NCBI GenBank assembly: GCA_005765155.1
Contig: VCCP01000002.1
Location: 1,054,001 to 1,118,000 of the forward strand
Direction: 5' to 3'
DNA length: 64,000 bases
Source of the DNA: Zelopaecilomyces penicillatus
Lineage: Eukaryota > Ascomycota > Sordariomycetes > Hypocreales > Pseudodiploosporaceae
Below the pieces are notes generated by a model. The model was not told where the DNA came from and did not search any database. It worked only from the letters and a program-made list of their open reading frames with translations. The stretch's first letter is position 1, and every line of letters starts with the position of its first letter. Shown here one piece after another: positions 10,932 through 22,038 of the stretch. The translations under genes and the position numbers were made by a program.

Positions 10932-13824
10932 TTACCGTTCCTCTTCCCAACTATATCGCTTCTCTGCCATTTGAGGCACATGAATAAGGTCTCTGCCATC
11001 TATGCGCTCTTCGCTGTGGGGAGTTCCCGGATCAATACTTCGACTCGAACTATGGAGTGCTGAGTTTATTCCCTGCGTTTGAATGCGAGGCGGGGAGAGC
11101 TGTTGACGGCCCGTACTGGGCAACATTTCAACATTGGATTGGTGTGGCTGCGCCAAGGCAATATTATTTTGTCGTGTCATCTCGTGCATAATCCGCTCCT
11201 GTTCCTCAACAGTATAGTTGCTACCCAAACTCCCTTCGGAAAGGTGAGCCTCGGAACTGAAGGCGGGCACCAGAATGTTTCGACCATCAGGTCCCAGGAC
11301 ATGAGAAATACCATCATGTCTGACCACCTGAATATTGTCAGGAAGAGGGCCCAGACAAACAACCTTGGATGGATCGATTGGACTTCTTTGAAAGGATGCA
11401 GCAGGTATTTGGAGTGAAACGCTCGTGGGCGACATGGGGACAGAGGAGATGTCAGAGTTTGATTGATCTCTCACCGTAGGCTGCAAAGGTTGGCCAGATG
11501 ACGGACAGCTAGTAGGTCCGTGACGACTTCCAGAGCGGCTTGAGGGGGTCGGAGGGGGCATGGTTGCTGTCACAGGAGAGGGAATTTCAGCCGAGTGTCT
11601 GTTCCAGTCCGTCCGAGGAGAAATTGGTGACGGCAGTGTCATGGGCAAAGAATTAAGAGTCGATTCAGATCCAGCGTTATGCTTAATCGGCGACACTGGA
11701 GAAATTGCCTCTGCTTGTCGAATGGTGGTCGTGATGGCCAAGTGATGCGGTGATTTTTCAGGAGGCGGCATGAGGCCGTTTATGGGGGGGCTGTACTCGG
11801 GGACTGGGCCTTGAAGTTGTCGGTCAATCTTTCGCTGAGCTATCTCATATGCACTCATGTTTTGCGAGTCATCCGTACCAAACTCAGTCTCTCCAAGTAT
11901 GGAGTTATCGTCCCCGGCCCCATCAAGTTCCGCGGGGGGTAACGGAGCTGGCATTTCATAGATCTCTGAGTCTGGTGCCTCGGATGGATGAGTGACGTCA
12001 GTTCCAATCGAATCCTTCTCTGTTCTTCGAGGTCGTTTCCTCCGCCCAATCTTCGATAGAATTCGCGACACGGGAGTCCTTAGAGAATCCGGGGTAAGGG
12101 TCGATGCAGAGTCTTTAGACTCATCCCCCATTAATACGCTTGCATTGCGGAGAGCAGTTCTCCGACGGCAGAAGAGGAATAAGCCACCGAGACAAATTAA
12201 GCACAAGAGGATTGCGCCCACTCCTATGCCGACTACTTGACCCTTATTTAGCTTGCGACCGCTTTCACGATGAGGAGGTGGGTAAGGACTATTGTTTGGC
12301 TGCTCAATCGATACCAGTTTTGCTTCGGCGTCGCGCTGCGGGAATAATGCCTGGTGAACTGAAAAAACTGTTTGATCGTACTTGGTAATAAGGTACGACT
12401 CCTGCAGAAAAGCTCTGCCGATGATGATAGAGGAAGATGATTTCGCTTTCCTCAGGGAGAAGTATGGAACGGCCGGGTCACCATATTTCATGGCTTGGTG
12501 ATGGAAAGGATAATTCAAAGTCTGAACAAACGCCCTCATAGGAATGGTAATGTTGACGACTCCCGGCACGTCTAAAGGCAAACCAAAGTTATCCCGATTT
12601 TCAATGCTTGATAGACTGAAGGTAAAAGAGTATGAGTCAGGTAATAAAAACCGTCGGTACTGCTCATTAGTGATTGTGTATAAGTCGAAAGTACTATTGT
12701 AAGTGAGGTCGAAGGCATTTGCAAACTGGTCGCAGATCTTCTCTGGTAGCCACAGGTAGGGCGTGGTGCTATCGATGAGAGCTAAGAACGCATCATCCCA
12801 GGTTGACAGCTGCTTTGTTGGAGCATCCCAATGATCGGGCTTTTTCTCATCGCCGTTGGTAAAGACCTCAATGCCTCGAACGAGTGGACGAGGCATGTTG
12901 TCTTGTTGCGTTAGCTTGAATTGGCTATCATGTGAGACAAATCGAGTAGAGTCATATCCACCCAGAGTTAATGACATGGATATGTTTTCTGTATATGTGG
13001 TCAACAAACATTCTCCACTGAGTTGTGAGCAAAATGCGAGCACATACTGTACGATGCACCAGCAGTATAGCCATAACTGTAGCTGGGAATCAGACCATAG
13101 CTCTCTACGGCCTGAGTAAGGGGCGACTCGACAACCTTGCCACTAAAATTACCATGATTGATATTGAGGCCAAAGTAACCATTAAAATAGTCCGTGGCAT
13201 TAATGTTTGAGGTTAGAACCTTTGACATTCTGAACTCGGTGTCGGCTGTGGCGCCACGCAAATTTAATGTGTCGAGTCCGTACTGGCCGTTTCCGCCATA
13301 TCCAAGGTAGTCCAAACCAAGCTGCCAGATTCCGATTGGGGTCCATTCCTTGGAAGTGGCTGGGTTGAAAATCTCGCCACGAGCATCAATGCAATGTGGT
13401 TCCTCTACACACCGTGAGGTCAGTCAACCGTGCATCATCTCGTACCACGTACAGCGAGGGACGTGTAAAATGGAAAGCACTCAATGGCGCCAAAAAAAAA
13501 AACCAAGGTCGACATACTCTCCAAGCAACCTCCAGGTCCTACGGTCCATAGTTCTGAGAGTGACGTGCTCGGAAGCACATTGACGTATTGTGAGGGTGAT
13601 CCAATGGCTATCCTGACAGTGGACCAGATACCATCAATTCCTAGCCTAAAAGAGTGAGTCAGATTACCCAAGAAGCAGGATAGAATAAGAGAATATGGGT
13701 TGAGGACGCACAACTCGCCCGGCTCCAGAGACACGGGCGCTGGGCTTGAGGCAGAGACGGAGGCAATGGTGATGGTGATGGCGACGGCTGCGAACCTGGT
13801 AGCAGCAGCAGTTTGTGAGCGCAT
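10932..13824 (-). CDS. Membrane-anchored aspartic-protease-like protein (probable pseudoprotease)
   Basis: Predicted 880-residue protein from five exonic signals joined as 13824-13719, 13640-13518, 13404-13048 and 12988-10932. A signal peptide (ending near ASVSAS) is followed by a pepsin-fold ectodomain: GIWSTVRIAIGSPSQ at the usual N-terminal beta-hairpin, a cysteine pair near CLE/HCID, YFGLNIN, and MSLTLGGYDSTRF as in A1 peptidases. The first catalytic DTGS motif is replaced by PSTS (near residue 57). The second site keeps an Asp (ALIDSTTPYLWLP, near residue 265) but not DTG. One transmembrane segment (IGVGAILLCLICLGGLFLF, near residue 450) is followed by CRRR and a cytoplasmic tail of about 400 residues rich in Pro and Ser. 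Loss of the first Asp suggests no proteolysis; a cell-surface sensor or adhesion role is inferred. The first intron appears to use a GC-AG pair (13641-13718); reading through it stays in frame and would add 26 residues. Confidence 0.82.
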
Positions 13825-16800
13825 CGTGGCTGATTGCTATTTAGTGAACGCCGACCTCAAATGGATAAGAGACTCGTCAGACTACAAAGAAGCGGACGGT
13901 TCTGCAATCGTTTCTGCAATCGTCATCGGAGATTCGGAGGATCCAACAGCTTCATCCGCCTGGCAATCATCAACAACGACCATACACCAGAGGGTAGTCG
14001 ACCAACGTTGTCTAGCGAGTATTTGAAGGGTTCATCCTAGAAGCCACGGCCATCTATGCATGAAAGTTCCAGTCTATAGCATAGTTGACGCCTAGTATGA
14101 GCCCCGAAAATGTCGAATTCCAAAGGTTTTGGTACCAGGACGCTGAAATCGTTGAAGTGGAAGATTGGGATTGAACGATTTGGTGCTGGCAGATGGGTGG
14201 ATCGTGGATGGGCTGGACGGACCCCAAGCAAGAGGCTACTCCTAATTCGTCCACAACCTACGGAGTACACCTAGTCGACTTGCGGAATTTTAGAGCCCTG
14301 AGCGCATTCGAGCTTGCCTGTTTTGGATCAGAAGCCTGAAAGTTTACGAACACTTGCCTGTGACCACAGGTAAACGACCCGACCCGGCACCCCGCTCGTA
14401 CACCACTGGAATATTAGTGCATGCACACTTCCATGGTTTTCGATGTTCAAGAGTACGGGTTGTCCGTAACTGGTGGCTGGTGGCTAAAGCCACCACTGAA
14501 CCCCTCCCGCATCTGTGGGCGCAAGGGCCATTCTTACAGGTCTTGATGAACCTACCTGCACTGGGGGCCTTCTCTGCCTACCTAGGCGTAGATGCTCCGT
14601 TTTTGCAGCGACACAATCCACTGTAACTGGTCGCATTAGCAGCGTTCTGTGTAGAGATAGTCAAGTACCGGTACCTGGTGTGGCCGACAAGGTGCACGGT
14701 GCAGGTCGCTTGCGTCGCAACGCTGCCTTCACCACGCAGCTGGTGTCTGCACTGACACCACCCACTCACTCACTCACTCATCACCAATTGAACGGTTGCT
14801 GGTAGCTCAAATGCCCGTCAACGTGTGTCGAGTGCGCAGCCTTGTTAGCCCCTCCCGTGGCCACAGGATGGCCCACCTTCTCGTCCTTCTCCCTAACAGT
14901 CCTTGACGCTGCCTGGACTAATCTCCACCGTTTCAGCCCCAGTAGGTTGTCTGTGCAGAGAAATCAAAATGAAGAGCCAGAATATTTGGTGCCGTGCTCC
15001 AGTACTGCGTATTTATGTGTGTACAACCCCGAGGCCAGGTAATGCTTCAATCGTACGAGTGAACCTCGTCGCAACCAGTAACAGAGCAATGTCTCCCAGG
15101 TCTAACCATCTTCAAACTTTCTTTAGTGTGAATACCTACCTACCTACCTCTTACTCAGGTAGGCGCTAAGGTACCTAGGCAGGTGTGCGTCACCCCAGTA
15201 GGTGTCCGCTTGATAGGAAGTAGAAGAAGAGAAGAAAAGGCAAGCCAAGACACCCGAGTCAGTAAAGGTTTCAAAGCCATCAATCCCTTCCTGGACAAGG
15301 ACCACTCACTACTCTCCAGTTATACAGCTTTCCAGCCTACTCAGCAATGACGCTAATCGCCTGTCAACCAACAAATGGTATCTTCAATCAGCAACCTTGC
15401 ATAGGTAGGCAGGCATTCACCAATGGGGCTGAGGGACGGCACTGCCATTCCTACTCGGCGTTTTCTGGACGTAAAAAATATCTGTGTGTTTACTGTGCCG
15501 CTTTTGATATTACAGTAACATGTCTTGTAAAAGGATATGCAACGTTTGCGTTATCTTTGTCACACTCTACTCAATCCTACCTACTAGTAATACAATGTAC
15601 AAGCATGCTTGTAAACCAGCGACTGGCGTTCGTTGGCAAAGGGGCGTTTCCAGAACTGGCATAAACCAACCGGGCTCTAATCCAAGAATCGCCTTTGCTC
15701 CAACATCAGCAGCACCACAAAACGACGTAACAATACTATGAAGTGGTACATGGAGTCAAGGTGGTGTCCTCACAACCCTCCCCAAAAGACAATGTAGGTA
15801 TCCTAAAGTAAGGGCCGCGATATTTTGCTGGTTTCCCAGAAAGCATGTTTTTGCCCATATGACCTTTTGCTCGGATGATGAAAGCATTGTTCGTCTTCCG
15901 GGAAGGTACTTTGTGGGCTATAAGGAAGGTACATTAGGCACTAAAGGCCTTAACGAGTCGGTAGTTTTGGGGACCTGCCCCAGCTGCCCTACCGTCGCAT
16001 GATGGGGGATTCTCGGGGAAGCAACCCTTGTTTGGAAAGCAAGAAGCAGCCATCCAATACACTCCCCACCTTCCTTCTGGTCAATCCTGCAACCAAGGAT
16101 CAGGCTGCAAATTGCCCCGCACTCTGGGCTGGTTCTGGAAGGAGTGGACGTCAAGCGAATACAAAATGCAGAAGGTGGCGCGTTGTGCCAATCAGCAGCC
16201 ATCATGGCCATAGCGCTTGCGATTTCCAACACCTGCCTTGAGGTCTGGCCAAGATCGGTATTAGCACACTCGTCATGCTCTGTTGAAGCTGCCTCTCCAT
16301 TACATGTACATAATGCCGCCTCGAATAAACCAACCACAAACTCGCGTCCTGATATCATGGACCCCGGCGTCATGCACCTTGCGTCTACGTCTGGATTTGA
16401 TGCCCAGAAAAGGCGCGCCTGCCGCGGTACTTTTTTCGCCGTTAGATAGGCTATTGTGCCGCGCCACGGGACATCACCAGTTCGTAGCTTAATACGTCCA
16501 CCACGGGCACTATTGCCATGTGAGCCGCACCTGGGAGTGCGAACTTGACGCGCAGGCCACACACTCCAGCGCTCACGAGTCTTCCATGCAAATTCATATG
16601 ATGGATTATGACACAGATGATGAGCCACACGTACCCCCTACTCCTACTGCTGCCACTACGCGACAAAAAGAAAAGAAGTAGGGTGATAGGTCGAATTCTG
16701 CTTGAAACCAGGCATATAGCAACTATACATGTATGTAAGTAAGCCTTGGTGTTTTCAAGTCTCGTTGGGCTGGCGGCTCCTTCTCGAAATAAGATGCTTT

Positions 16801-18932
16801 CATTATTGCTACATTATAGCTATCGCAGGCCAATATCTCTCCACTGCGGCACTTGAACACACTAATTCGGCTTAGACGTCGAGACTCCCGAGATCCACCT
16901 GCTTTTCCGAGACTTGTAACCTCGCTAATGTACCGCGTAGCTGTGTAGTAGCCAATTGACAATGAACAATAATCAAAGGACCTTACAATGCAAAGGCGGC
17001 CGTACGAATCAATTGCATCTGAAAAGAAAATACAATGATGAATGGTCATTCACTCATACATGTTGCATCACGATAAACCGAAGCGCCACGCAAGATAATT
17101 CCTTATTACAAAACTCATCATATTCAAGAGCACCATCGGCTCCCTTTGAACGACCGGATTGAGACATTATCTGTGAAATTGAAATCCAAGGGGTGTGCGT
17201 CTGACATGGACCCCTGTGGGTGAGTAATACTTGGACAGGCTTGATAGCATTAATTAATCAAAGAGGGAGGATTTCTGAATTCCATTTTCTGGGAGACGGT
17301 GTGTAGAGCAGGAATTTATGTTGATGGAGAGTTTATCGTCGTTCACAGTTGCAAATTGTACAAGCGTGAAACGACGAGATGCTAGCCCTTGACCCGGAGC
17401 TCGTTGCAAATTAGTCTGTCGGTCCACACCGAGAAAATGGATTAGCCTCTCTGCCGGCAGCTTCGAAGGATCCAGCCACACTTGGCGATGTCAGATCTTG
17501 TGGCACCGTCGCAACCCCGGCATTGGAGCATTTCCTCAGACACACATGCTCCATACAGTATTACCTATCCAATTCCCAGAACCGTACGCCACAATCTCCT
17601 GAGTCATCATGCTGCTCTCGGCGCCATTTTTGCTGTAACGTCCGCAGCACAACCAGATAATGACCAAAACTTGGCAAGTATCGGCGCTGAGCTGCAACTT
17701 CATCATAGATCTTTTCCCAACCAAGGGATAGGGGCCAAATCACAGAAGTCGCCTTCTCTTAAGCTCAGGGCAATGGAGGCTGCCGGCTCTGGCCGCCCGT
17801 TCATCTTGATTCTTTTCATCTGCAGCGTGACGGGCATTCCGCTTGGCGACGCAGGCTTCTGTGGGCATTGGAAAGTGGCGACCTAGACCTGAGGAGGCAA
17901 GCGGATGCCGTGAGGCGAGGCCAATTTGGGGCCAGGTACGGTGTCTAGTACGGTACCGCGTCAAGGAGCCCCCCGTGCATGCAGCATGCGACCATTAGGA
18001 CACGAGAGTCTGCGAGCTGTACTGGTGTCGGTGGACTCCGGCTGGCTGCTGGTGGCCGTTCTGGCAGTTACCCCGATCCCTTGTCCCAATTAGTTAGCTG
18101 CCCTGGCTCTTCGATCCGCCAGCCCCTCCGGTCTAAGACACCATGTGCAGCTCTGCTACCACTAGACGCCACCAAAGACCAACAAGCGACTCACTCGAGG
18201 CACGACCACGCCGAGGCTGTGGGTCGAGTTGGGAATAGGTAGCCTTGAATCCCCCAAGCCCCCATCCAGCCGAGCCCTGCACCCGTCCCTCGGTCAGTTC
18301 AACTGTCCAAGTCAGTCGCTTGAGTCGAAAGGGGCTAGCAGGCCATGGTGCTAACAGGAGAGACAAGGGTTCTGGCCGGATTCATGCCCCAGCACGCCCG
18401 GACTAGTCTGTGCCTAGAGGAATTACTCGTGGACATTGTGGAACTGTGGAAGGCCTGTCGGTATTAGACTGTTGACTTGCAGCGTGCGCCTAGCCGTCGT
18501 ACATTGTCCAGCCTGTGGTGATCCGTCAAATCAATGCCTGTCCTAGCCCATCTATCCGATCCTCCATCCCACCATCTCATCAATGCCTTTTACTCCTTTG
18601 ATTCAGTCTGTTCTCTCCTCTTCGTTGCGAGCCACCGGTCACCAGCCGTCCTCATCGTCATTGGGAACTAAACATAACAAGCGTCGGGCCTAGGGTTGAC
18701 CCAACGCTTTCGCGGTTCCTCGACTCTACGTTTAATCTTCAATCGATCATTGGCGCAGTCCGCTCGTTCGCAACCCGACATGTCAATATCTCGCGCTCGA
18801 TGTTTAAATACCATGCAATTCTGATGTTGCACCGCCCTGACCTGAACCCGTCTCTGTCCGCCGCGAGGACCCCTCCCAGCTGTTCATTTGTTCATTGTCC
18901 TCAACGACGTGGACAGTCATCTAACGACAACC
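13825..18932. other. Gene-poor 5.1 kb region
   Basis: This region separates the protease-like gene from the GPI-protein gene. The longest frame (236 codons, 15918-16628, minus) has irregular composition and no recognisable domain. About 18550-18932 is probably promoter and leader of the GPI-protein gene. Short TACCTAC-type runs occur near 15134-15180 and a (CACT)n run near 14761-14778. No tRNA, rRNA or transposase signature was recognised. Confidence 0.45.
15134..15150. repeat. TACC tetranucleotide run
   Basis: About four tandem copies of TACC (plus-strand acctacctacctac), followed by further GGTACC/AGGTAGG words to about 15185. This word recurs in other intergenic parts of the window. Confidence 0.6.
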
Positions 18933-21075
18933 ATGAAAGTCGGCAATGTCGCGCTTCTTTGCGCGGCTCTGCTAGCACCGTCAACATCGGCTGCCGTGAG
19001 AAGGGGTATGTTTGCTGGTACCTGTTGTTGGCTCGTCCACCTTGCTGACCCGGTATGCAGAGATTTTGAATCGTCACACCCCGCGGCACTATTACGCATT
19101 AACCAATACCACCATCAGCATTTCTTCTTTCACAGAATCCACTCTGGTGGCGGCGACGAGCACCTCGACGTCTGAGCTGGGCACGCCTTTACCAAGCCAG
19201 GATCCTCTTGAGTCTGGTGACAACACTGGTATCAACGACAGCATCTCTACCTCAATTTCACTTACGCGCCCGTTGCTTCACACATCACAACTACAAAGTT
19301 ACAGCAGTTCTATATCCAACCGCACCTCTACCAAATCTTCCGCAATCAATAGCCCTTATACATCACAAAAAACCTTTCACAGCGAAGCCCCCAGTACGGC
19401 CCGCAAGACCGCTCTCCCGGCAGCCAACTCCACTACCATTAGCAGCTCGACATTGTCTTCGAAATCCCATCATGAATATTCCGGGTCTCACGTTGCTACG
19501 GCAGGATGCCATGGTTCAAAAAATGGTTCTCGGTGCACATCTAGTCCGTGGACCACCCGAACACGGCCTGCGTCCATCCCAGGAAACTATTCGGTAACTG
19601 CAGAAACTACCCCGCTTGAGATGTGCACGCCTGTTCCTTTTGATGGAACTATCATTGAGTATTCGGTTATCTACACGTCGACTGTGACCTTTTACGGCAA
19701 CAGAAGTGACTATATCGCGCCATTTTCGGCGCTGGAGACTCCTCATTACTGCCCTCCAACAGCAAGTCCTGCTCCTATCCCTGATGCCCCTCCAACTCAC
19801 CTGCCTGAGGGCGCAACAATCTCAACTTCTACCTCTTACGGGTATAAGGTGCCTTTACAGAGCTCTCCTACAGATTCGTTGCCTGTCTTTGGAAATTCAC
19901 CTGTCCCGGCCCCCCCTGAGAAGGGATCAACTAGTACTTCGGATTTTCGGCATGTCATCACATTCATCACTACAGATAAGAATCCTTCAGTCGTGTTTCC
20001 TTCAGACCCTCCACCCAATTATAGTCAAACATGGGTTCCCAAAGGGCCTCCTCCCGCCGGGGGAGGAGGGCGAAAAACCGCAAATTCGGATCATGGTGTC
20101 CCAGATGATCTTATTACCCAGCCTCCACCCACCTTCAGAATCACAGCTGGCCCCGATAGAGTCACCATAAACGACAAGACTTTTACCGATTTGAAGCCTG
20201 ACGAAACTACTATCGTCACCGTGGATCGTGGCACTTTCACTATTTTCCCGACGGCAGTTGTTGGATTGGGGTCTACTATTGTGAAACCTGCGCCCGGCAG
20301 AACTGATGGATCGATACCAGCTCCGACGACGGTTACTTTGGGTGGTTTGTCGTTAACATTGTCGGACTCGGTCGTTGTTGTTGGCGATATGACTTTGACT
20401 ATCCCTCCAGAGAGAACCACAACAGTTATAGATGGCAAGACTGTTGTTTTAGCACCTGGGACACTCATTGTCAACGGCGAGACCCAAACGTATCCCACAG
20501 TAACGCCAAAGCCGACCGATGTGTTTGTAACGGGAGGGGAGATGATAACTGCGATTGGGCCCTCAGTCGTTGTGATTCGAGCTACAACTATCACTTATGG
20601 ACTAGGGATCCCCGAAACAGTCAAAGTGATAGACGAGGATACCATTTCTATTCTCCCAAGTGGGGTTTCTGTTCATGGACGAATGCTTGGGGGTCCATCT
20701 GCAGCCCCAACAGATACCACACACGAGATTGTTGGTGGTGCCACTATTGCAAAAATCCCACCATCACTTGTGTTGATCAATGGCGTTACCTTCACCATTG
20801 GCCCTAAGGCCGGTTGGAAGACAACAGTGATTGGCGATGAGACCATCACAATTGGACCAAGTGGCGTTGTCATGTCATCCATGACCATGAGCTATCCATT
20901 TGGTGCCTCCATCGTTACCACACTCTATCCGTCTGGCACCTGGGTAAATAACTTCCCTGTCAAGACCGGAGACAGCAGTGATGGTGACGACAATGGCGTA
21001 AGCTCGATACACCCCGATTTTCGAATCGGATTTACATGTTTTTGCATAGCGATGGGCGTTTGGGTTTTGTTTTAA
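18933..21075 (+). CDS. Ser/Thr-rich cell-surface protein with internal beta repeats, probable GPI anchor
   Basis: Predicted 695-residue protein from two exons (18933-19005, 19061-21075). An N-terminal signal peptide (MKVGNVALLCAALLAPSTSA) is split off by a 55-nt intron shortly after the cleavage site. Residues about 35-200 are Ser/Thr-rich and suited to O-glycosylation. Then come PAP-rich linkers and, in the C-terminal half, several copies of a Val/Thr/Ile/Gly-rich unit resembling TVIDGKTVVLAPGTLIVNG, VIDEDTISILPSGVSVHG and VIGDETITIGPSGVVMS. The end has a small hydrophilic stretch (GDSSDGDDNG) and a short hydrophobic tail (FCIAMGVWVLF), the layout of a GPI-attachment signal. A wall or adhesion role is inferred. 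No catalytic domain is recognised. The neighbouring F-box gene is convergent. Confidence 0.85.
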
Positions 21076-22038
21076 GGATACAGGCGTCGCCATGGGTTGG
21101 GAAGGAGGAAACACAACCACTCCTTCAACGTGGGGACTGCTCTTTTATTTTCAACGATTCTATTCTATTCCTTTTTAAATTTCCACAGAAGAGGTCTACG
21201 TTGCTTTTAGCCGCCTTCAAATGTATGCAGGGTGGCTTTCTCTGCTTACAATCCGGAGCTGGTAGAACGATGGCAAGATGAACTGATGTGGCCATACTTA
21301 TTCTGTTTTCCCGGTACTTCTCAACTGGGATGGATGGGGCATTTTACGACATGACGATACCTTTGGGTGGGAAAACAAGGCTGGTTAGCGGAAAGCATTT
21401 TGGTCCCAATGGGCAACAGCGGGACGAGCGAGTCACAAACATTGTCTCGAAAGTTAGTGTGTTTATTGTACTACTAGTAGGGGGTTATCGATGAGAACGT
21501 ATTTTGTAAGAGGCATAAACATCAACCAATCAATCAATTTTCAAACACTAGCCCTTCTATCTTGTTCAAACCTTCCTATCTCAATGTTTTCGAAACCTGG
21601 CCCTTGTGGGCAATTTGAATGGCTGCAGCGGTATGTATATATAGCATGAAATCAAGTGAGCATCAAGGCAAAAAAGACAAACGGGGCTTGTTCATCCTAA
21701 AAATGGAAACATACACGAATTTCCGGGGAGTTCAAAAGCGAAAATGGGCCCAAAACAAACTTTATGATTATTCTATAGATTTCAAGCCAGTCAGCTGGCT
21801 ATGTTGAAACAACCCGGCAAGTCTAGACGTATATATGAGAGGAGAGTTGTTGAAACCCCGTCGCAAAAGAAATGGGCATATGAAAACACTATAGACACCC
21901 TCTACAAAACCTTCTTTCCCAAAAAATTAAAAAAAATCTAAGATAGGGACTGGTGCCATGGCCTTGCAAGATCATACAAAGAACACATCATCAGACCATC
22001 TATCCCTCCGTACTGTTCATGGCCTTTCCAAGCTAGCA
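21076..22038. other. Convergent intergenic region
   Basis: About 1 kb between two genes ending toward each other, so it should hold both 3' UTRs. Short frames here are AT-rich and domain-free. Nothing else is recognised. Confidence 0.5.

Noticed and set aside
15918..16628. A 236-codon minus-strand open frame in a gene-poor region
   Set aside because: It has irregular composition, no domain and no promoter-like context; length alone is possible by chance in this base composition.
18933..21075. Long antisense frame (about 167 codons, 20091-20594) opposite the GPI-like gene
   Set aside because: It mirrors the Val/Thr repeat codons of the sense gene and has no independent support.
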